NCBI GenBank assembly: GCA_016196065.1
Contig: JACPYL010000025.1
Coordinates: 558,001-622,000, forward strand
Length of the DNA stretch: 64,000 bases
Reading direction: 5' to 3'
From: Acidobacteriota bacterium
GTDB lineage: Bacteria; Acidobacteriota; Terriglobia; Terriglobales; Acidobacteriaceae
Part shown: positions 22,903 through 31,751 of the stretch, piece by piece
Layout: each line of letters starts with the position of its first letter
Numbering within the stretch: the stretch's first letter is position 1
The notes under the pieces: model-generated
What the model was told of the DNA's origin: nothing
What the model saw: only the letters and a program-made list of their open reading frames with translations
The model's database searches: none
Translations under genes and position numbers: made by a program

Positions 22903-25206
22903 TTATCGTGCCACTCGCGTCCTGGTTGTTGTCGGGGACGTTTCTCTACCTTCAACCAGCACCCTACCATCGCCCCTGAAGAAAGTCAACGAATCGCCGG
23001 TAATCTTGCCATGTTCGGCATCAAAAATGCTAGGGGGACCACCGGTCAAAATGAACTTGTCGTCCGCGGCAATGTACTCCAACCGCTCTCCGGTGGCCGA
23101 CCGCGATGGCTGCGTGATCAAAATGTTGCCGTTCGCAACGATTCGGTCGACCTGTCCCGCGGCGGGACCCTCAGTTCCAGAAGACGACTGCGCTCTCGAC
23201 CGCAAAAGGACGTTCATTTGTTTCGCCGTCATCGTAACGGCGGATCCTTTGGCGGTAACGCCTCCCTCGAGCACAATTTTTCGTTCCGCATCGTTGTAAG
23301 ACAGACGCGGTGAGGTTACGGCGACCGGAGTTGCTCTCCCGCTCTTGTCGATCTGCACCAGTACGGTCGAAACCAGCTGGGTAGCAGATCCCTGAGCGAC
23401 CAGCGAGCGATGCTCTCGATCAAACTGGATGCTGGGAGACTGCACGACGTTCGCGTTCTGCCAAAGACGGGCACTGCCGGCGTAGGTAGCGATCGCCGGT
23501 GAACGGCGAACCGTCAGCGTCCGACTGGTGACGTGGATTGGGTCGGCCGATGCCAGCAGCGCTCCGTCGGGCTGCGCTTTCAGTTCCGAGTAGGTACTCT
23601 TCACGTCACCCTCAGCGATGGCGTCTCCGGTTGTCCGGTCCAGACGGATGACCTGCGCCGTTGTCGCCATCCCACTGTCGGCAACGCGGGGAGATCCGCT
23701 GAGCACGAGTAGCTGATCCGATGTCGTATAGGTGGCGCGCTGTCCCCAGGCCTTGCGGGTGCCATCGACATAGGCGACGCTGCCCTCCTGCGTAATGGAA
23801 TTGATGCCACCGGTGGGGCGAAAGGCAACATCGAGCGAATTACTGGAGGACACGCGGTCTGGCTGACCGGTGATACTGGAAACGATTCTGGCGTCAGGCG
23901 CGCCGTGCAGGCTCGCCAGCCGGCTCTTCTCCGTGAACGCGACCGTGAATTTCTGCGCCGTGACCACGGTCCGCTGATGAGCGCCGGGCTGTGCAATCAC
24001 GATCTGCGGCGGTCCACTGGTTTCCGCTAGTTTCAGTTGGCGGCCGTTCTTGAGGGTGAAGTCCATGGTTGGCGCGGTGAGTTCGATATCCTGTGAGTCG
24101 AACGCACCACTCTTCGATGCCGTCGCCTTTGAAGAAGCCGTAAGAACTGCATCGCCATTCGAACTTTTCTGCTGCGCGAGCCGGACGCCGCCCTCGGCGT
24201 GCACCGTCTGGAGAAGCTGTTGTCCGGCAAAGTGCATCGTCACGGTTCCTGCGGAAACTTCGCCAGGCTGGGATCCTTGCATCACCATTTGGACATTCCC
24301 GCTAAGAGTTGCCGTCCGCAACAGATTGCGCGGTCCGGTCAGCAGCAGGTCCGCCCGGTCAGCTTGCGAGTGAGCGTCGCCGGCTTCGGAGGAGCCGTGC
24401 AGTTCCGACTGAACGTTGCCCTGGGCGAGCACGCGGTCGACGGTGTTGTCCGGTTGCAGGAAGAACGTGGCGCGATCCGCGGAAAGTTGCTGTTCCTGGC
24501 GCGACATCTTCGGACGAGTCAACACCAGTTGCCGCGGCTGCTTGGTGATCTCGGCATGCGTGGCGGTCAGGTGCGCTTGTTGCGGACTGGCAATGTCGAC
24601 CGAGATGTCAGCCAACAGATTCAGCGTGCCGGTATTCGCGACGTATTGAATACCGACGGCCGAACCCGACGCCTGCGGCGTCTGAAAGATTACTCGTCCG
24701 CTAACCGAAGCATTGCCAGTGTTGCGATTGAAGATCAACCCGCTGGCTTCGATGTGAATGGGATTCCTGGTCTCACGGGGAATGGCTTGATCGGCGGCAT
24801 TCAGCCCCTCGGGGTTGGCCTCGAGATCGATTGCGACGGAACCTTTCGCAGTGACATCGCCGGATGCAGGATCAAATTCGAAGTCAGCTCCCGTGATGCG
24901 GTCGAACCGGCTGGAATCCTTACCAAACACAACGATCTTGACGTCGTGCAGTTCGGCGTGGCCGCCCTTCTTGAATTGAACAGCCTTCGAGGCACTGACC
25001 GTGAAGAGAGTCCTCCCCTCGGAGGACTTGGAGATGGAGAATCCATCCGCGGTCTGCGAGATTTCGACGCCGATTTTCTTGGGAATGTCATGCAAGGCAT
25101 TCCGCACCCGCCAGCGCGCGTACCCGTACATCCCCGCGACGACTGCGATCACCAGAATCGCACCCGCCGCAAACCAACGACGCAGCCGGGAAACAGGGAG
25201 AGGCAT
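22903..25206 (-). CDS. LptC/LptA (OstA-like) LPS transport protein, long form
   Basis: A 767-residue protein with one N-terminal membrane anchor (residues about 10-30). An LptC-like domain follows (residues about 40-170), then long beta-jellyroll OstA/LptA-type repeats seen as recurring motifs such as ATLSGNVQMVMQG, AIAEGDVKSTYSEL, ERKIVLEGGVTAKGS and VDRIVANGNILITQPSRSATG. Usual LptC and LptA are separate proteins of about 190 residues each; here one chain seems to span both and more, making a longer periplasmic bridge. It ends exactly where lptB begins. Role: carrying LPS from inner to outer membrane. Confidence 0.85.
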   Translation of the reverse strand: MPLPVSRLRRWFAAGAILVIAVVAGMYGYARWRVRNALHDIPKKIGVEISQTADGFSISKSSEGRTLFTVSASKAVQFKKGGHAELHDVKIVVFGKDSSRFDRITGADFEFDPASGDVTAKGSVAIDLEANPEGLNAADQAIPRETRNPIHIEASGLIFNRNTGNASVSGRVIFQTPQASGSAVGIQYVANTGTLNLLADISVDIASPQQAHLTATHAEITKQPRQLVLTRPKMSRQEQQLSADRATFFLQPDNTVDRVLAQGNVQSELHGSSEAGDAHSQADRADLLLTGPRNLLRTATLSGNVQMVMQGSQPGEVSAGTVTMHFAGQQLLQTVHAEGGVRLAQQKSSNGDAVLTASSKATASKSGAFDSQDIELTAPTMDFTLKNGRQLKLAETSGPPQIVIAQPGAHQRTVVTAQKFTVAFTEKSRLASLHGAPDARIVSSITGQPDRVSSSNSLDVAFRPTGGINSITQEGSVAYVDGTRKAWGQRATYTTSDQLLVLSGSPRVADSGMATTAQVIRLDRTTGDAIAEGDVKSTYSELKAQPDGALLASADPIHVTSRTLTVRRSPAIATYAGSARLWQNANVVQSPSIQFDREHRSLVAQGSATQLVSTVLVQIDKSGRATPVAVTSPRLSYNDAERKIVLEGGVTAKGSAVTMTAKQMNVLLRSRAQSSSGTEGPAAGQVDRIVANGNILITQPSRSATGERLEYIAADDKFILTGGPPSIFDAEHGKITGDSLTFFRGDGRVLVEGRETSPTTTRTRVAR

Positions 25207-25372
25207 GCGTCACTAGTGTAGCGGAAGGACAGGCGCAGGTTGTGGGACTCCATGCACCACTGCCGTGCTTGAGACGAAAGTGGCTTGCGATGGGCGGCTG
25301 ACTCCGATCCGGCATTGTGCATGGTCCTCAGATCAGGGAGAATTGAGACCGCACAGTTCATGTGCGAATCGG

Positions 25373-26497
25373 ATGAAACCTCACGAGTCAGTGCGATTTG
25401 GTCGCCGTACCACGGCTGTTTTTTTCGGCATGGCTTTTTTGTGGGTGCTGGCCGCGTCCGTTATTTTGTCGTCCGTAAGCTGCGGAGGCAATTCCGGAGT
25501 GACTGCTCCACCACCGCCACCTCCGCCTCCCAGCCAGATCCTCTCACTTTCAATGAACCCGCGCTCTATTCCACCGCCGACGCAGCAGGACGTTGATGAG
25601 GCGGTGAATCTTGCAATCGGCGCTGGCGTGAAAGGAGTCGCGCTCACCTACACCTGGAGCACGCTGGAGCCGATGCCGAACAATATCGATCTATCGCAAC
25701 TTCAGGGTGCTCTGACCTATTTCAATGCCAGGAATCTCCAGATCTATCTGGGCATTCAGGTTATTAATACCGTGAAGCGCGAAGTACCTTCGGACCTGAA
25801 CAACGTTGCATTCGATTCCCCGCAGATGGCGACGCGTTTTCATGCGCTTCTGGATCGCGTGCTTCCGATGCTCGGTTCCAACGCAAAATATGTTTCTATT
25901 GGAAATGAAGTGGATGGTTACCTGGCTGCGACCAATCAATGGTCAACCTACCGCACTTTCTTCGAAGACGCGGTGGCCTACATCCATGGGAAAAGGCCCG
26001 AGACGCTAGTCGGGGTGACATCGACTTTCATCGGTGCGAAATCCGGCAACCTGGCCAACGTGCAGGCATTGAATACAAAGAGCGACGTGGTCATCTTCAC
26101 CTACTATCCTCTGCACGGCGATTTTCAGGTCGACGCCCCAAACGCCCCCACCACGGACTTCCCTCTCATGCTGTCCTGGACCGGCGGAAAGCCGCTAATC
26201 CTGCAGGAAGTGGGTTATCCGTCGGATGCAGTCACAGGGAGTTCTCCTGACCTCGAGGCTCAATTCGTGACTGCTGCTTTCACATCGTGGCGGGCGGGTG
26301 GAACTCGGATCCCGTTCTTCAACTATTTCATCGAACACGATTTCGATCCGGCAACCTGCATCGCATTGGGGCAGTACTACGGAATTCCCAATGATCCCGC
26401 TTTTATCGGATACCTCTGTTCTCTGGGTTTGCGCGCTGACGACGACGCAGTAAAACCGGCTTGGGACGCATTCGTAACGGGCGCAGCGAGCCACTGA
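25373..26497 (+). CDS. Lipoprotein with glycoside-hydrolase-like TIM barrel
   Basis: A 374-residue probable lipoprotein. The signal peptide ends in a lipobox-like LSSVSC with Cys37 as lipidation site, followed by a nine-proline linker. The rest looks like a clan GH-A beta/alpha barrel: YVSIGNEVDGYL places an acid/base Glu179 after Asn178, and PLILQEVGYPS places a nucleophile Glu279 at the seventh strand. These Asn-Glu and Glu positions are typical of retaining glycosidases of the GH5/17/53 kind; the exact family and sugar cannot be named. An earlier in-frame ATG at 25265 is rejected as it would hide the signal peptide. It diverges from the LPS transport operon. Confidence 0.78.
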   Translation: MKPHESVRFGRRTTAVFFGMAFLWVLAASVILSSVSCGGNSGVTAPPPPPPPPSQILSLSMNPRSIPPPTQQDVDEAVNLAIGAGVKGVALTYTWSTLEPMPNNIDLSQLQGALTYFNARNLQIYLGIQVINTVKREVPSDLNNVAFDSPQMATRFHALLDRVLPMLGSNAKYVSIGNEVDGYLAATNQWSTYRTFFEDAVAYIHGKRPETLVGVTSTFIGAKSGNLANVQALNTKSDVVIFTYYPLHGDFQVDAPNAPTTDFPLMLSWTGGKPLILQEVGYPSDAVTGSSPDLEAQFVTAAFTSWRAGGTRIPFFNYFIEHDFDPATCIALGQYYGIPNDPAFIGYLCSLGLRADDDAVKPAWDAFVTGAASH

Positions 26498-26535
26498 TAG
26501 AAGCAAGACAAATCTGCGGGGACCAACGTGGTTAA

Positions 26536-26563
26536 GGAGACGAGACAAGCCTCGTCTCTACGG
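26536..26563. repeat. Short hairpin, GAGACG family
   Basis: AGACGAG and CTCGTCT pair around a CAAGC-type loop (26538-26557). Related elements occur at 40598-40627 and 43406-43485. It lies between converging genes and could end transcription from either side. Confidence 0.7.
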
Positions 26564-26592
26564 CGAACATTCGCATGCCGGTGCTTTGCCCG

Positions 26593-27228
26593 CTAGCCGA
26601 TCCGCACCAGCGTTCCGGCGATCATGTCATGGAGTGCCTGCTTGCGCTCCGTGAAGCCGGCAACAATGTAGCCGATGAGCAGCGTGAAGGCTGAGAGCCA
26701 TTTCGCGAAATAGCGGCCCGTGGCGCGGCCGAATGAAATCCGGTTGCCGTTTAGATCGGTGACTCTCATCCCGAAGATCATTTTGCCAAGCGTGGCCTGG
26801 CGGGCAGAACTCGTCATCAGTCCCTCATACAGCCACGTACCGGCGATGCCGATGACAGCGCCGAAGAGCCCGCCGAGGATTGCTAATCCGACGTTCGACC
26901 CTCCACCGATCGCTCCTGCGGCACCGGTGATGCCGCCGATGACGAAGCTGATTGGCATCACTACGGCCTGGACAATCACGGCATCGATGATCGCGGCAAC
27001 AAAGCGGATCCAAAAACCTCCATAGCGAACACCGCCCGCGGGCACAATACCCGCAAAGGGCGCGGCCTGCAAGGGCTGATAAGGATTTGCTGCCATCGGT
27101 GTCGGGGCCGCGGCGGGCGCCGTCATGGCCGGGCGCGCTGCTTGCGTCGCGGCACCACAATTCGTACAAAACTGGGCGCCTTCGGTGTTGGCCGCGCCAC
27201 ATTGCGTGCAATAAAAATTTCCGCTCAT
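26593..27228 (-). CDS. RDD-family membrane protein with N-terminal zinc ribbon
   Basis: A 211-residue protein. Residues 5-25 form a zinc ribbon with CTQCG and CTNCG. An Ala/Pro-rich linker leads to an RDD domain with three or four hydrophobic segments, including GGFWIRFVAAIIDAVIVQ and the family signature ATLGKMIFGMRVTDLNGNRIS. The end KQALHDMIAGTLV is also typical. RDD proteins are small inner-membrane proteins; some help ion or metabolite transport, but most are uncharacterised. The zinc ribbon plus RDD layout is common in Acidobacteriota and Firmicutes. Confidence 0.88.
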   Translation of the reverse strand: MSGNFYCTQCGAANTEGAQFCTNCGAATQAARPAMTAPAAAPTPMAANPYQPLQAAPFAGIVPAGGVRYGGFWIRFVAAIIDAVIVQAVVMPISFVIGGITGAAGAIGGGSNVGLAILGGLFGAVIGIAGTWLYEGLMTSSARQATLGKMIFGMRVTDLNGNRISFGRATGRYFAKWLSAFTLLIGYIVAGFTERKQALHDMIAGTLVRIG

Positions 27229-27288
27229 GGACGGGCACTATAAAGACCTGAACTGCCTCTGTAAAGATCAATTTTTGTTGAGATCGAC

Positions 27289-29196
27289 CTAGCGGTCCAG
27301 CTTGGCACGGACCACATCCTGCAACGTCAACTCCAGGCCACCGAACTCAGGATGATCGTTCATCCCCAGCGTGTATGCGATATCGAGGTTGTCCCCGGCC
27401 AGCAATTGAAGCTGATCACAGGATTTTTTCAAACCCCACCCCATCGCCTTGAAGGTAATGTTGCGGCGCCATGACGACGCTGTCTCGGGAACAGATTCGA
27501 CAACCACCGGAGCCTGTCCATTTCGTTTAGGAATTGCCGCCGAGTCAGGATGACAGCGCGGCTCAAGCGGCCGGGAGTCTCCGCCTTCATTCTGGCCGGA
27601 GTGAGCATTCCCCGGTGCTGCGGGAGCAACGCGCAGACGAACATGCTTTTCTTTCACCGCTTGCGGAGGCGCTACGAGCCGCACACTCCGAGCGATAAAC
27701 ACTGGCTCGGAATTGTTCATGCCAAACGGTTCCAGTAACTGCAGCGCATGATGTAATTCTGGAGTCACATTCTCGAGTGGAAGGCTGGCATCATAGTCGA
27801 GTTGCGGTTCGAAGTCCGCGAGCGTGAGACGGGCTCGGGCGTAGGCGTCGAGATGAGCGGAAAGTTTCGCGACGTTTGCAACAGGTAACCCGAAACCAAC
27901 CGCATGCGCATGTCCGCCATAACGAGAAAACAGTTCATGGCAAGACTCGAGCGCATCCAGCATGTGGAAGGCAGGAATCGACCGCCCCGACCCATGCGAC
28001 TCGTCTCCGTCGCGCGACAAGATCAGAGTCGGCCGGCCGTACTTTTCAACGATGCGGGTGGCCGTGATGCCGATCACGCCCCGATGCCAGCCGTCACCTT
28101 CAATGACCATGCAATACGCTTCGCGCAGCGCAGGTTCTTCTTCGAGCAGGTGCTCAATGCTTTCCAAGATGCGGCGCTCTTCGTCCTGACGTTCGGCATT
28201 GAGCTGATCCAGCCGCCCGGCGATCTCGCGGGCGCGTTCCATATCTTTCACGCTGAACAGTTCGACCACGTCGCGAGCAGCATCCATCCGTCCAGCGGCG
28301 TTGATGCGAGGGGCGATCCGGAACGCAACTTCGGTCGAAGTGAGATTTCGCCCGTCACCGAGTTTCGCGACTTCAAGCAGAGCCTTCAGACCCACATTGA
28401 CCGGCGTGCGCAAACCACGAAGTCCCAGGCTGGCGAAGACGCGATTTTCGCCGAGGAGCGGGACGGCATCGGCAATGGTCGCGATGGCCACCACCTTCAT
28501 AAATGACATCAACAGGCGCGCCTGATCCTTTGCATCCAGGCGGCGCTGCATCAGTCCTTGCGCAAGTTTGAAAGCGACGCCCGCGCCGCAAAGATATTTG
28601 CAGGGATAGGCGCACCCGTCCTGATTCGGATTGACTACGGCGAGCGCATGCGGAACGCCATCGGTTCCCGGCAGGTGATGATCGGTCACGATCAGGTCGA
28701 CGCCTGTTCGGCGGGCAGTTTCAGCGGCGGCAAAGGCGCGAATGCCGGTGTCTACGCTGATGATGAGGCGAACGCCATCGGCGGCGGCCCGTTCGATCAC
28801 TTCATCGCGCATTCCGTAGCCTTCGCGAATGCGGTGTGGGACATGAAAATCGGCGGTGCCCCCGCAAAGCTCGATCGCGGTCTTGAGGATCACGATTGCG
28901 GTGGTGCCGTCGACATCGTAGTCGCCGTAAATCAGTACTTTCTCCTTGCGCTCGACCGCAGCTTCCAGACGATCGAGTGCCACCTTCATCCCGCTCATCT
29001 GGAGCGGGTCATGCAGATGGGTGAGTTCGGGCACCAGAAAGCGCTGCGCGACTTCGGGATCGTCCAGCCCTCGCCGGACAAGCAGCTCCGACAAGACAGG
29101 AAGCGCTGCCGGCGCGATCTTCAGGCCGCTTTGGGCGAGCGCAGCACCGAGAGTTCTTGCCTTTACCGAATCGACCGGCTGCGAAATCCAACGCAT
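27289..29196 (-). CDS. recJ: Single-stranded-DNA-specific exonuclease RecJ
   Basis: A 635-residue RecJ, a 5'-3' exonuclease on single-stranded DNA used in recombination, mismatch and base-excision repair. Catalytic motifs include YGDYDVDG (Asp92-Asp96), SVDTG near residue 148 and the DHH triad at 172-174, with the DHHA1 domain GSGRSIPAFHMLDAL and GGHAHAVGFGL. It is about 60 residues longer than usual because the C-terminal OB-fold carries a Pro/Gly/Glu-rich insertion (about residues 540-582) between VRLRV and NITFKAMGWG. The start at 29196 matches the family. It diverges from an HDOD gene. Confidence 0.95.
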   Translation of the reverse strand: MRWISQPVDSVKARTLGAALAQSGLKIAPAALPVLSELLVRRGLDDPEVAQRFLVPELTHLHDPLQMSGMKVALDRLEAAVERKEKVLIYGDYDVDGTTAIVILKTAIELCGGTADFHVPHRIREGYGMRDEVIERAAADGVRLIISVDTGIRAFAAAETARRTGVDLIVTDHHLPGTDGVPHALAVVNPNQDGCAYPCKYLCGAGVAFKLAQGLMQRRLDAKDQARLLMSFMKVVAIATIADAVPLLGENRVFASLGLRGLRTPVNVGLKALLEVAKLGDGRNLTSTEVAFRIAPRINAAGRMDAARDVVELFSVKDMERAREIAGRLDQLNAERQDEERRILESIEHLLEEEPALREAYCMVIEGDGWHRGVIGITATRIVEKYGRPTLILSRDGDESHGSGRSIPAFHMLDALESCHELFSRYGGHAHAVGFGLPVANVAKLSAHLDAYARARLTLADFEPQLDYDASLPLENVTPELHHALQLLEPFGMNNSEPVFIARSVRLVAPPQAVKEKHVRLRVAPAAPGNAHSGQNEGGDSRPLEPRCHPDSAAIPKRNGQAPVVVESVPETASSWRRNITFKAMGWGLKKSCDQLQLLAGDNLDIAYTLGMNDHPEFGGLELTLQDVVRAKLDR

Positions 29197-29426
29197 AGAG
29201 TTTGGGAGCGAATCCTAGTTATCTCACAAACCGGCATGGCGTTGTCTTTGTAGAACGGTCCCGCACAGTAGGACGCGTACTTCGGTCATGCGCAGTCGAA
29301 ATGCTGAGTGTCGATAGGATATGAAGTTGGAAAACTACCAAGCGGAGCTGTCTTTAATCGATCTTTAGCAGTATTTGATCGAACCGAGCAGCGGTCTTCT
29401 CGGCTAGTTCGTCAGATTTGCGTGTC

Positions 29427-30293
29427 ATGTATATGGGAACCCTTGCTGCCAGCCGTGCGCAATCCGCCAAACCGCCGGAAATATTGTTGGCTTTAGAAAA
29501 GCTTCCTCCCTTTCCAACGGTTGCACTCCGGGCGATGAATGTCTTGTCGGGGACGGATACGTCGCTCAGCGAACTATGCGATCTGGTGCGCGCCGATCCG
29601 GTGTTTACAGGTGAAATCCTGCGAATCGCCAATTCGCCGTTGATCGCATTTTCCAAGGAAGTGACAAGCATTCTGCAGGCCTCGATGTTGCTTGGCTTCC
29701 GTCGCCTGCGCAGAGTAGTCATCACGGTCGGGCTGCGGTCCTATATGGATAAGTCCTTTACGCCCGCGCTACGATCCTGCTGGCGTCACTGCGTGGCCAG
29801 CGCAATGGTCGCGGAACGGATTGCGCGATGGAACCTGATTGACAGTGACTTCGCTTACACGGCTGGCATCCTGCACGACATTGGCCGAGTTGCACTGGCG
29901 TCGCTGCGGCCAGAGGAATATTCAGCGATGGTCGAGCGAGCGGCGGGTGATCCGAACTGGAACGCGCTGGAGCGCGAACAGGAAGTCTTCGGACTCGATC
30001 ATTGCTCGGCCGGGCGCATGCTGATCCAGTCGTGGAAGCTCCCCGAGACTTTCCTCGACACTACTTGCGCTCACCACGAACCACTGTCCCGTAAGGACGA
30101 CCCGGCGGAAGTAATCCGGCTTAGTTGCCTTCTAGCGGATGCACTCGGCTTCGCGGCCGTGCAGCATTGTTCCATTCGCAGTTTTGAGCAGATCCTGATT
30201 GATTTTCCGGAGAGTATCCGCAAGCACATGCTCACCAGGGACGAAATGACGGCCGAAATCGCCAAAGAAATTCAGACGATCGAATCCGCATAA
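29427..30293 (+). CDS. HDOD domain protein
   Basis: About 288 residues, mostly one HDOD domain (PPFPTVALRAMNVLSG, DLVRADPVFTGEILRIANSP, ITSILQASMLLGFRRLRRVV-like helices). A segment with HD-like residues follows (YTAGILHDIGRVAL and CAHHEPL), reminiscent of HD-GYP or HD hydrolases, so some metal binding may remain. HDOD proteins act as signalling scaffolds in c-di-GMP and stress pathways. Start: ATG 29427 preferred over TTG 29418; ATG 29433 is also possible. It is the second HDOD protein in the window, the other being fused to EAL at 18017. Confidence 0.85.
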   Translation: MYMGTLAASRAQSAKPPEILLALEKLPPFPTVALRAMNVLSGTDTSLSELCDLVRADPVFTGEILRIANSPLIAFSKEVTSILQASMLLGFRRLRRVVITVGLRSYMDKSFTPALRSCWRHCVASAMVAERIARWNLIDSDFAYTAGILHDIGRVALASLRPEEYSAMVERAAGDPNWNALEREQEVFGLDHCSAGRMLIQSWKLPETFLDTTCAHHEPLSRKDDPAEVIRLSCLLADALGFAAVQHCSIRSFEQILIDFPESIRKHMLTRDEMTAEIAKEIQTIESA

Positions 30294-30319
30294 GTCGATG
30301 AGAGAGAGTAAAACCGAAG

Positions 30320-30808
30320 CTATCGTTCGTCGTCCTGATCTGGTTCGTCAATCATGAAGCCACCGACGTCGTCGGAGAGTTCCCGCAATCGCTGGTAGTG
30401 TTCGTACCATTCTGTGCCGGCTTCGTAGACAAACATGCACCCCTGGTACGCCCATCCCAACTGGAGAAACCCGGTCTTGCCGACATAGGTTTTCAGCCAG
30501 CGTGCTTCTTCCAGATCTTCCTCGTTGCTGTACTCGCCGTCGCCGAGACGCTTCGACAAACGGTCAAGCTCGTCACGCTCGAGCACCCAGGCATGCATGG
30601 TGAGGAAAGCCGCGCCGGCAGCCTTCGCCAACTCGGCGAAATCTTTCCAACCATCGGGATTCGGACCGGAGTCCCATACGACGCAGGGAATTTCCTCCGC
30701 CTCGACATAGCCAAAGAAACGGCGCATGCCCAGACCCTCGATGAAGGCCGTCATGTCGTCTTTTACGCCGGTTAAGTCGTCAGGATGCGGAGACATCGAT
30801 AGCGTCAT
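30320..30808 (-). CDS. Conserved-hypothetical acidic protein
   Basis: A 162-residue, strongly acidic protein ending in a run of Asp/Glu (EPDQDDER). It contains several Trp/Tyr residues (WDSGPNPDGWKDF, LGWAYQGCMFVYEAGTEWYEHY) and looks like a soluble cytoplasmic alpha/beta protein. I recognise no family. An alternative start is ATG 30754, 18 residues downstream, close to where the ordered sequence begins. It converges with the HDOD gene, with a 26-base gap. Function unknown. Confidence 0.6.
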   Translation of the reverse strand: MTLSMSPHPDDLTGVKDDMTAFIEGLGMRRFFGYVEAEEIPCVVWDSGPNPDGWKDFAELAKAAGAAFLTMHAWVLERDELDRLSKRLGDGEYSNEEDLEEARWLKTYVGKTGFLQLGWAYQGCMFVYEAGTEWYEHYQRLRELSDDVGGFMIDEPDQDDER

Positions 30809-30992
30809 TGTACGGCAGGGAACGGACAGGTGTCAGGTTGCACAAAGGCAAGTCAGAGGTTAGAAGTCAGATTGCAGAAGTAAAGTCTCGCGCTGTCCGC
30901 GGCGCGAATTAGTACATCCTTTCACCTCTGCAATCCGACCTCGAACCTCCGCCCTCGCTCTCCTGTGCTAAACTTTTCCTTCACACTCTGAC

Positions 30993-31271
30993 ATGCTCTT
31001 CTCCAAGGAATATGTGGGCTATCTGGCCCGCGAAGTCGCCAAGAAACTGGTTGCCAGCGGTCTCATCGAGACCAAGGCCCTGCCTGCCCTGAACGAAAAG
31101 GTGCATGCTGCCCTGCTTGATGAACTGGCGCTCGAGGACCGTATCAACGATGAAGTACGCGTGATTCTCGAGGCCTACTCTGACGAAATGCAGAAGGCCG
31201 GCGCGAACTATCAGGAAATGTTCCGCAAGGTGAAGACGGAACTGACCAAGAAATACAAAGCTATCCTGTAG
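30993..31271 (+). CDS. DUF507 family protein, first of a tandem pair
   Basis: A 92-residue helical protein of the DUF507 family. Typical features are the opening FSKEYVGYLAREVAKKLV and the charged C-terminal helix YQEMFRKVKTELTKKYK. The family is found in Acidobacteriota, Deltaproteobacteria and Aquificae and has no known function. A second DUF507 gene follows 79 bases downstream, separated by a small inverted repeat. The two share family layout but differ in sequence, so they arose by an old duplication rather than a recent one. Confidence 0.88.
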   Translation: MLFSKEYVGYLAREVAKKLVASGLIETKALPALNEKVHAALLDELALEDRINDEVRVILEAYSDEMQKAGANYQEMFRKVKTELTKKYKAIL

Positions 31272-31277
31272 CGGTCC

Positions 31278-31332
31278 CGATTCTCAGTGGCCGGATGCAA
31301 CGGTTTTACTGAGAACCGGGAACTGAGAACTG
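31278..31332. repeat. Inverted repeat between the two DUF507 genes, TTCTCAGT family
   Basis: TCCCGATTCTCAGT on the left is mirrored by ACTGAGAACCGGGA on the right. It belongs to the same family as 14614-14692. It separates the tandem DUF507 genes and may reduce read-through to the second. Confidence 0.75.
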
Positions 31333-31350
31333 TTATCGAGGGGTTCTGCC

Positions 31351-31626
31351 GTGCGATTGAGCCGCGACAAAGTCAATAAACTCGCTCATGTAGTCACCGA
31401 CGCTGTCGCTGACATGGACGAAGTAGAGTTCATCGAGGACCGCAATACCGTCCGACTCGAAGTACGCAAGATTCTCGACGATCTTCTAATGCAGGAAGCC
31501 CGCATCGATCAATCTGCGCGCTTCAAGATTGAAAGCCAGCGCCGCACGATTATCGAGGGCTCCGAAGAGTGGAGCATCCTCTACCGCAAGTACTACAACG
31601 AGGAAGTGAAGAAGCTGGGAGTTTAA
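31351..31626 (+). CDS. DUF507 family protein, second of a tandem pair
   Basis: A 91-residue DUF507 protein beginning with GTG at 31351. Family features: LSRDKVNKLAHVVTDAVADMD at the start, RIDQSARFKIESQ in the middle and a final EWSILYRKYYNEEVKKLGV helix. It is similar in length and helix layout to the preceding DUF507 protein but only distantly alike in sequence. Paired DUF507 genes suggest the two may form a heteromer, which is inference. Function unknown. Confidence 0.88.
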   Translation: MRLSRDKVNKLAHVVTDAVADMDEVEFIEDRNTVRLEVRKILDDLLMQEARIDQSARFKIESQRRTIIEGSEEWSILYRKYYNEEVKKLGV

Positions 31627-31629
31627 GAC

Positions 31630-31749
31630 CGGTTCCCGGTTCTCAGTTCTCAGTTTCCGGTTTTCAGTTTCCCGTCTATTACCTCAGATCCTAGTTCATT
31701 CGGAATGCGGCTTTGCTCAGCACTTCCTTCCTTGCTGAGAACCGAGACT
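31630..31749. repeat. Composite inverted repeat, TTCTCAGT family
   Basis: Left side: repeated GGTTCTCAGTTCTCAG and GGTTTTCAG units directly after the DUF507 stop. Right side: GCTGAGAACCGAGA near 31734-31747, just before the sppA stop. Together they can form a long interrupted hairpin between converging genes. Confidence 0.75.
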
Positions 31750-31751
31750 TC

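Noticed and set aside
24199-25221. Open frame of 340 codons opposite the LptC/LptA-like gene
   Set aside because: Composition is antisense-like (rich in Arg, Gly, Gln without pattern) and the opposite strand has clear domain structure.
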